DNA of 64,000 nt, from NCBI GenBank assembly GCA_012932865.1, contig SAXG01000039.1, positions 124,001-188,000 of the forward strand. Reading direction: 5' to 3'. The stretch is from Amylostereum areolatum (Eukaryota > Basidiomycota > Agaricomycetes > Russulales > Stereaceae). The notes under the pieces were generated by a model. The model had not been told where the DNA came from. It did not search any database and worked only from the letters and a program-made list of their open reading frames with translations. The translations under genes and the position numbers were made by a program. Below are positions 58,807 to 64,000 of this stretch, in pieces; within the stretch, counting starts at the first letter, position 1, and every line of letters begins with the position of its first letter.

Positions 58807-61446
58807 GGCCGTTCTGTCTCGCCGAGACAAGTAATGAATCTGTCAAGTTAAGAGCCCTCCGGAAGCGGGGTCACGGCGCGAGCAGAGGAGGGACGGAGGA
58901 ATGTTTTGGGTAAAGGGGCCCAAGAGGGGTAGAACAACATACAGAGAAGGGGAACGGACGAGTGCGCAGAGCAATATACATATGCAAGTCGTCGAGCTCA
59001 TGCTCTCTCTTCCGGTCTTTCCATTGGCCGACGACGGTCACGTGGATTTTACCCCGGATTTCGTTGCGGAACGCCCAGACCCCCCCCCCCCCCGCGCCCC
59101 CAGGGCCGCCTCTAACGCCTTTTGCTTCCGCCTTCTACATCCTCTTTTCTCCGTCTGCCTACCCCCGCCTCGCCCTCCGACTCCTAAATGAGTCCATAGC
59201 TCTGCCTTTGCTGCCTCATATACTCTCTCGCCTGGAAGCCCCGCGACGTTTCAACAGCAAGTCTTCCGGCGTCGTCGCGCATACTAAAATACGATTAAAC
59301 CCGACCTGTCCCATGATCATGGCCACGCAGCGGTTGGGCTTATAGGTATCCCGGGAACCTCCCCCGACGGAGGCCCGGACAGGCGTTTTGCGGTCAATCG
59401 CTGTACGTACGCGCAGGTACTCATCTGTACTCATCTGCAGCAGCGTCGTCGATTCATTCCATCGCCCAGCGTTCACCGGCGTCATGGACCTCAAATCGGT
59501 GCTCCACGACGGCGCTGCTTACACGCTTTCGAAACGTGTTGATTTGCCAGTGACGCCTTCCTAAGGGCCGCGGCTGCCTGGGGCCTCCTGTCTAATATCC
59601 CGACCCAATTGCGCCGTACCTCTCATCTGTGGAGTTACCCTGGATCGAGTTGCTGGCCGAGGCAAGTATTTGTTTCCCTTCCAGCCGATGACCTTGTTCT
59701 GATGATCCTTCAGTAAATGCATATATGCGCTAACTTCTTGAGACTAAATCAACAGACCAGAAGGATTGCGGTCCTAGTGCAAGAATCGCGAACGCAACCT
59801 ACGGTTCCCAGTATCCGAAGCACAATCCCCCCTCTACCCTTCCCCTAGGGCAAATCTGGTCTCCCGGTCTATTCAGCTCTATTGCCGACGAATGCTTGGC
59901 TATTGTCATTGACCGTTCGACACGCAGATCCACCCCTTGGAGTACCAATCTGACATTGACCTGGCCGTTGTACGCCTGTTAACCTCCCTTAGCCTTCGTG
60001 AAGGTGATCCACAGCATCATTTAGGGAATCCAGCTATAATTTCTTCGTTCCTTCATACGTCAGCTCCACACGTCCTTCAGAGTCTCTGCTCCTACGAAAC
60101 ATCCCCATCCGGAGTTGTGCACGACACCCCGCCACTTTCTGTGGTGATGGGAAAACGCCGTTATCTCATTTGCGATCTCCCGAGGACACCTCGAGCTTGC
60201 ACCGAGAACAAGGTTTTACTTTCCTTCGACACCCTCCGATATCGCCATAGGCCTCAGCACAATTTACGACAACCTCTGACAGTGACAGGAGATTGTCGGT
60301 TTCGAAGGGATCGCGCCTCGGTACCAGTCTCTCGGACTAGGTGCGATCCCCCTCCCCTTCTCCCCATCGTCTCCTGAGCGCACGGCTGCACAACCAGCCT
60401 GTCACACATGTCATACATAGACCCCATTCTCACCCATGTCCAAATTCACATTCCTGACGGTGCCGTGGAAATGACAGAACTCGTGGCCCCCTCCGAACCA
60501 CTTACGTCCACCCGCCCGCGGGGTTTGTTTCTACTGCTGAATGGCAGTGTGTCATCGCGCACGCCGGACATGCGCGACATATACCGTGTGCGGAAGCGCA
60601 CGCGGTGCTAGATCGGCCTCGCCCACCGTTGAAGTAATCACCGTCGACCGGCTCGACGACAAAGAGGACGAACGGAACATGACGCGATACCGCTCGTGTG
60701 GCGTGTGACATGCGCAATATCAACCCTCTCGACATACCCGCATCACGCGGCGGCGGGCAAGCCCAAGGACGGCACAAAATGAAATGAAGTGGACGTATGC
60801 GTAATGGGACAGCACTACAGTACAGGGCGCTGCTATCGATGCGATGCGAGGAACCACGAACCTCAATATGAACATAATATGAACATATGAATGCAGACCG
60901 AAGCCCGACCGCGCGGCGAACGAAAGAACAAACTCGAACCCACGACAAGTCCAGCAGCGCCGCGAACCCGACGAGGCGTAAGGGGATATTTTAGCCTTCG
61001 CACCAGATAGAACAACGTGGAGGGAACCAGCTCCAAGCCCACGGCAGACTCCAGCGTATGTACAACGCATACCCGCGCGCGTTCGAAACGAAGCGCGTCT
61101 TTCTCCATGTGCACAATCCATATATGCACAAACTGCCCCCATAGCCTCCCCGCGCTCGCACGCGATCCCGGAGCCGCGTCCCAACCCAAATCTTGAGAGG
61201 CCTGACCCGACTTGGGGCCTCTTGGCCAGCTTCTGAGAACGCTTGCGTGTGCGCGTTGGTGCATGTTCCGTTGCGAATCGCGCGGGAAGACCGGAAGGAG
61301 CCTGAAGCATGAGAGAAGGAAGTGAAGAACGGGGGGAGTCCGAGTCGGCCTGAGCGTAATGTGCACCACCGCCCTCCGCGCCGTCCTCCGTGGTATCATG
61401 CATACAGGTTATGTATCGCAACGAGCGCTCCCTGCCTCTGCCTCCG
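58807..61446. other. 2.6 kb without a supported gene
   Basis: Open frames occur on both strands (for example 59937-60377 plus, 146 codons from a TTG) but with no domain or splice support. The region contains a 14-base C run at 59080-59093 and a CACGTG at 59036-59041. Its right end is the 3' side of the His-rich gene. Confidence 0.45.
59080..59093 (+). repeat. Homopolymer of 14 C
   Basis: An unbroken C14 tract followed by GCGCCCCCAGG. It is a place where length calls are unreliable. Confidence 0.9.
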
Positions 61447-63169
61447 TCAGGTCCAGGAATAGGCTTGTGCCCCCGATGTCGAGCTCGGGGCCTGCGTGTG
61501 CGGAACTCGGAACTGATCGCGCACCGCGGCGGATATGGGTTGGCAGAGGAGCGATGTGGATGAGAGCGTGCCCTGGGCGGGTTTGGGTGCGGGTTGGGGA
61601 TCGGGGGTGTAGGGTTGTTGGTGGGAGGGGTGCTGGTGGCTGCCAAAGTGGAAGGTGTGCGGCGAGTCTTGCGGGGGCTCGGCGGCCTCGTAGTATTCTT
61701 CCTCGTCCTCCTCGTCCTCCTCATCGCTCTCCTCCATCTCCACATCTTCATCAGTCTTCGTCCGTCCTCTTCCTCCTCCTCCTCATCGTCTTCCATGTCC
61801 TCCTCCTCCTCCTCCTCCTCCTCAGGCAACTCCTCGATACGCGCGTGTTCTACAGGAGCACCCCACGCTGCACCCTCCTGCGCGGGATGCATGCCGAGGG
61901 TTTCAAGCGGGAACAGCTCCTCCACGGTCGGCGACGGGATCTTGGTCCATTCGGGCGGAGGGTGAACCGGTCTCGGTTGGTGCAGGGGCACGTGTGCGTT
62001 CGGTATCTGAGCGAGAGACGGATGGGGTTGATACGCAGCGGGAGTGGGGACAAACGTCGACGTCGGAACGGATGCAGGCAATCCACCTTGGGAAGGCACG
62101 GTCATCTGCGCGCGCATCTGCGACTGCGAATGCGGGTGTGATTGCGATTGCAAATGGGGATGAGCATGATGTTGGGGGAGATGGGGGAGGGCTGTATTGG
62201 ATCTGATTATGATTATTATGATACGAGGACGGGTGTTGGTGGAATGGCTGCTGTTGTTGCGGGTGATGGTGATACGCGGGTGGGACGTGTGAATGGGAGT
62301 GCGAATGCGGGTTCGGGTTCGAGTTCGGGTCTGAATGGGCGTGGGCGTGGGCATGCGAAGGATACTGGGACTGGGACTGGGAGGGTACGATGTGATGTGG
62401 CGCGTACGGCGGCGAGAGCTGCGTCTTGACGCTGATGGTCACGGTCATCGTCGTCTCCTGGTCCTGCCTGAGCGTGTTCGCGGACGAAGGGACGGAGCGA
62501 GGTTGGCATTCGTGCGCGGAGTGCTGCATCGCATTCGCCCCCGAAGCGTACGCCATCTGCGCCGCGTAGTTGGACGCGTGCTGCTGCTGGGCCAGGTGAT
62601 GCGCGGGGGGGCCACAAACGCCCGGACCCGCGCCTTGGCTGCCGCCTCCGAACGCGCAGGGATGATGACGTTCTACTAAGTACATGATCACATTCACGTT
62701 TGAACGATCGCGCGGTCAGCTCGCCGTCCAAGCTTGGCCCACAGGCAGAAGCCTACTCACCGGGTGCGTAAGGCTGCGGCGCTGAGGCCGGATCGAAGCC
62801 GCCCATGGGATCCGGTTTGGAGGCCATGTAAGGATGGATGCCGGGGTTGTCCCAGTGGTCTGACGGCATCCAGTTCGAATTGGAGGTGTAATGACCTCGG
62901 AGGGGAGAGTAATCGGGTTGGAAGGGGTCGTAGTGCTCGCCTGCGATCATGGGGTGGGAGAGGTGAGCGTCGTCGACGGGGGTGTCGATGGAACTTGTGG
63001 GGGTGGAGGTGCCGAGGTATTGGGAGGCGGGGTCGGAGGATGAGTACTGATGGTGGTGGCGGTAGTAATCGTGCTGGGGGTGGGTGTCGTAGGAGGAGGC
63101 CGGGTCGGAGGGCTGAGGGACGAAGTTGAAGGCGAACATGTGTGGGGCAAAGGCGAGGGAGGGATCCAT
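61447..63169 (-). CDS. His/Gln/Pro-rich low-complexity protein (frame displacements)
   Basis: The start ATG 63169 gives MDPSLAFAPHMFAFNFVPQPSD; exon 1 ends at a GTGAGT donor near 62757. Exon 2 continues with CAFGGGSQGAGPGVCG, QQQHASNYAAQMAYASG, then His/Ser/Gln-rich stretches (PSHAHAHAHSD, YHHHPQQQQPFHQHPS). Around 62175 the frame must move by one base at a C run to reach QSQSHPHSQSQMRAQMTVPSQ and EWTKIPSPTVEELFPLETLGM. A glutamate run then leads, after another shift near 61770, to VEMEESDEEDEEDEEEYY and the end SGAQAYSWT, TGA at 61447-61449. Composition suggests a nuclear regulatory or condensate-forming protein, but no DNA-binding domain is seen. Function unknown. Confidence 0.5.
61735..61830 (-). 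repeat. Trinucleotide microsatellite coding poly-glutamate
   Basis: TCC/TCT runs on the plus strand (GAG/GAA on the coding strand), encoding a stretch of glutamates inside the His-rich gene. Slippage is likely here, both biologically and in sequencing. Confidence 0.8.
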
Positions 63170-64000
63170 GGAGAAGGGGGGAGAGGGGAAGAGGTTCGGG
63201 GAGGGATATATAAGTAGCAGGTTGGAGGAGAGCCAGATTGGCGGGTCTATTTGGAAGAAAAAGAGAGACGGAGGAAGTCAGTTACAGTGACATATAACAA
63301 TATGACGAGTTGAACGAAGAAGAAGCGAGGACAAACGCAAGATGTGATACGCACGGTCGGTAACGGGGCCATGGCAGATCGCCAACAATGGGCGGCCATC
63401 CTCAGGCTCAGGCCAGTCCGTCGGTCATCCACTCTGTAATCCAGCTGGAGGCGCGTCCACGTTCCTGATCCCATTTACCATGTGCAGATGACCCTTCTTT
63501 CCCTGCATAACATTTACTCCTTCTTCTCTTCAATCTTTGAATCTCCAGCTTCCGCAGTCCTGTCGTCTCACCTTGGCCAAGTCCCCTTTGGTCCAGGCTG
63601 TGCTCAACGCAGGACCGTCCTGGCGGGCGTCAAGGGGAAGGAGAAAGAGCGAAGAGCAAGGCATATCAGGAAGATCAGCGTGCTGAACGAACTGCATTTG
63701 TTCTTGCGACAGGGACAGCGGAAAAATGCCAATCCATCCAAGCGCGGTAGCCAGGGGAAGGATGCAAAAGCCGCGCGAACACAACGCGAACAAACCTGAA
63801 GGTTGCCCATCCCCCGAGTTACATAACCTCGCAGTTCTCAGCTTTGCTGTTTTGCTTAGCACCCGATTCATTACATAGCCTATGCTCTATCTATCTGTCT
63901 CGCACGGCGTATATGCGCATCGGAATCGCATGGCCCCCCTCGGATCCCGCCTCTTTCTGTCTACAGCCTCCGACGACGCCCTCGACCTTGCGCAAATGCG
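63170..64000. other. Promoter of the His-rich gene and window end
   Basis: A TATA-like GATATATAAG (63205-63214, also TATATATC on the minus strand) sits about 40 bp upstream of the His-rich gene start. The rest, to the window end, contains no supported gene. Confidence 0.45.

Overview
The window looks like nuclear DNA of a filamentous basidiomycete, most likely an Agaricomycete. Genes are dense and lie on both strands. Most are cut by many introns of about 45-70 bp with GT..AG ends. The gene set is fungal: HET-domain protein, HET-C, Fab1 lipid kinase, fungal-type G-beta and Nvj2. No rRNA, tRNA or CRISPR is seen. Because genes are spliced, the coordinates below are gene spans from start codon to stop codon; splice sites were read by eye.

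Layout. 1-1549: 3' part of calnexin. 2952-8663: a HET-domain gene (+) and a het-c homologue (-) converge with only 124 bp between stops. 8965-15410: TAF2 with three C-terminal bromodomains, divergent from LTV1 (15709-17561). 17828-25324: the PI3P 5-kinase Fab1, divergent from CSN2 (25897-27891). 28120-28698: mitoribosomal mL40. 28874-29963: a non-autonomous DNA transposon with about 70-bp terminal inverted repeats and TA on both sides. 32038-33152: mitoribosomal uL1. 33351-36140: a coiled-coil, golgin-like protein. 36664-37928: G-protein beta subunit.

37.9-44.4 kb is a gene-poor island holding three tiny paralogous genes (39537-39875, 42059-42441, 43692-44084). Each encodes little more than one double-stranded RNA-binding domain, has a TATA-like box, and shares two intron positions and phases with the others. 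A small single-membrane-span protein follows (44426-44806). Then come SAD1/USP39 (44972-46898) divergent from RSM22 (47095-about 49327), a long disordered protein (49614-52045), dynactin subunit 6 (53043-53775), Nvj2 (54245-57654), an unrecognised protein (57989-58806) and a His/Gln/Pro-rich protein (61447-63169).

Most of the window is housekeeping: ER folding, transcription initiation, ribosome and mitoribosome assembly, lipid signalling, signalosome and splicing. Two places stand out: the HET/HET-C pair, which recalls the linked het-c/pin-c incompatibility genes of Neurospora, and the cluster of dsRBD microproteins. Several otherwise good genes (LTV1, RSM22, the His-rich gene) contain one-base frame displacements, which most probably reflect unpolished sequence but could be real lesions.
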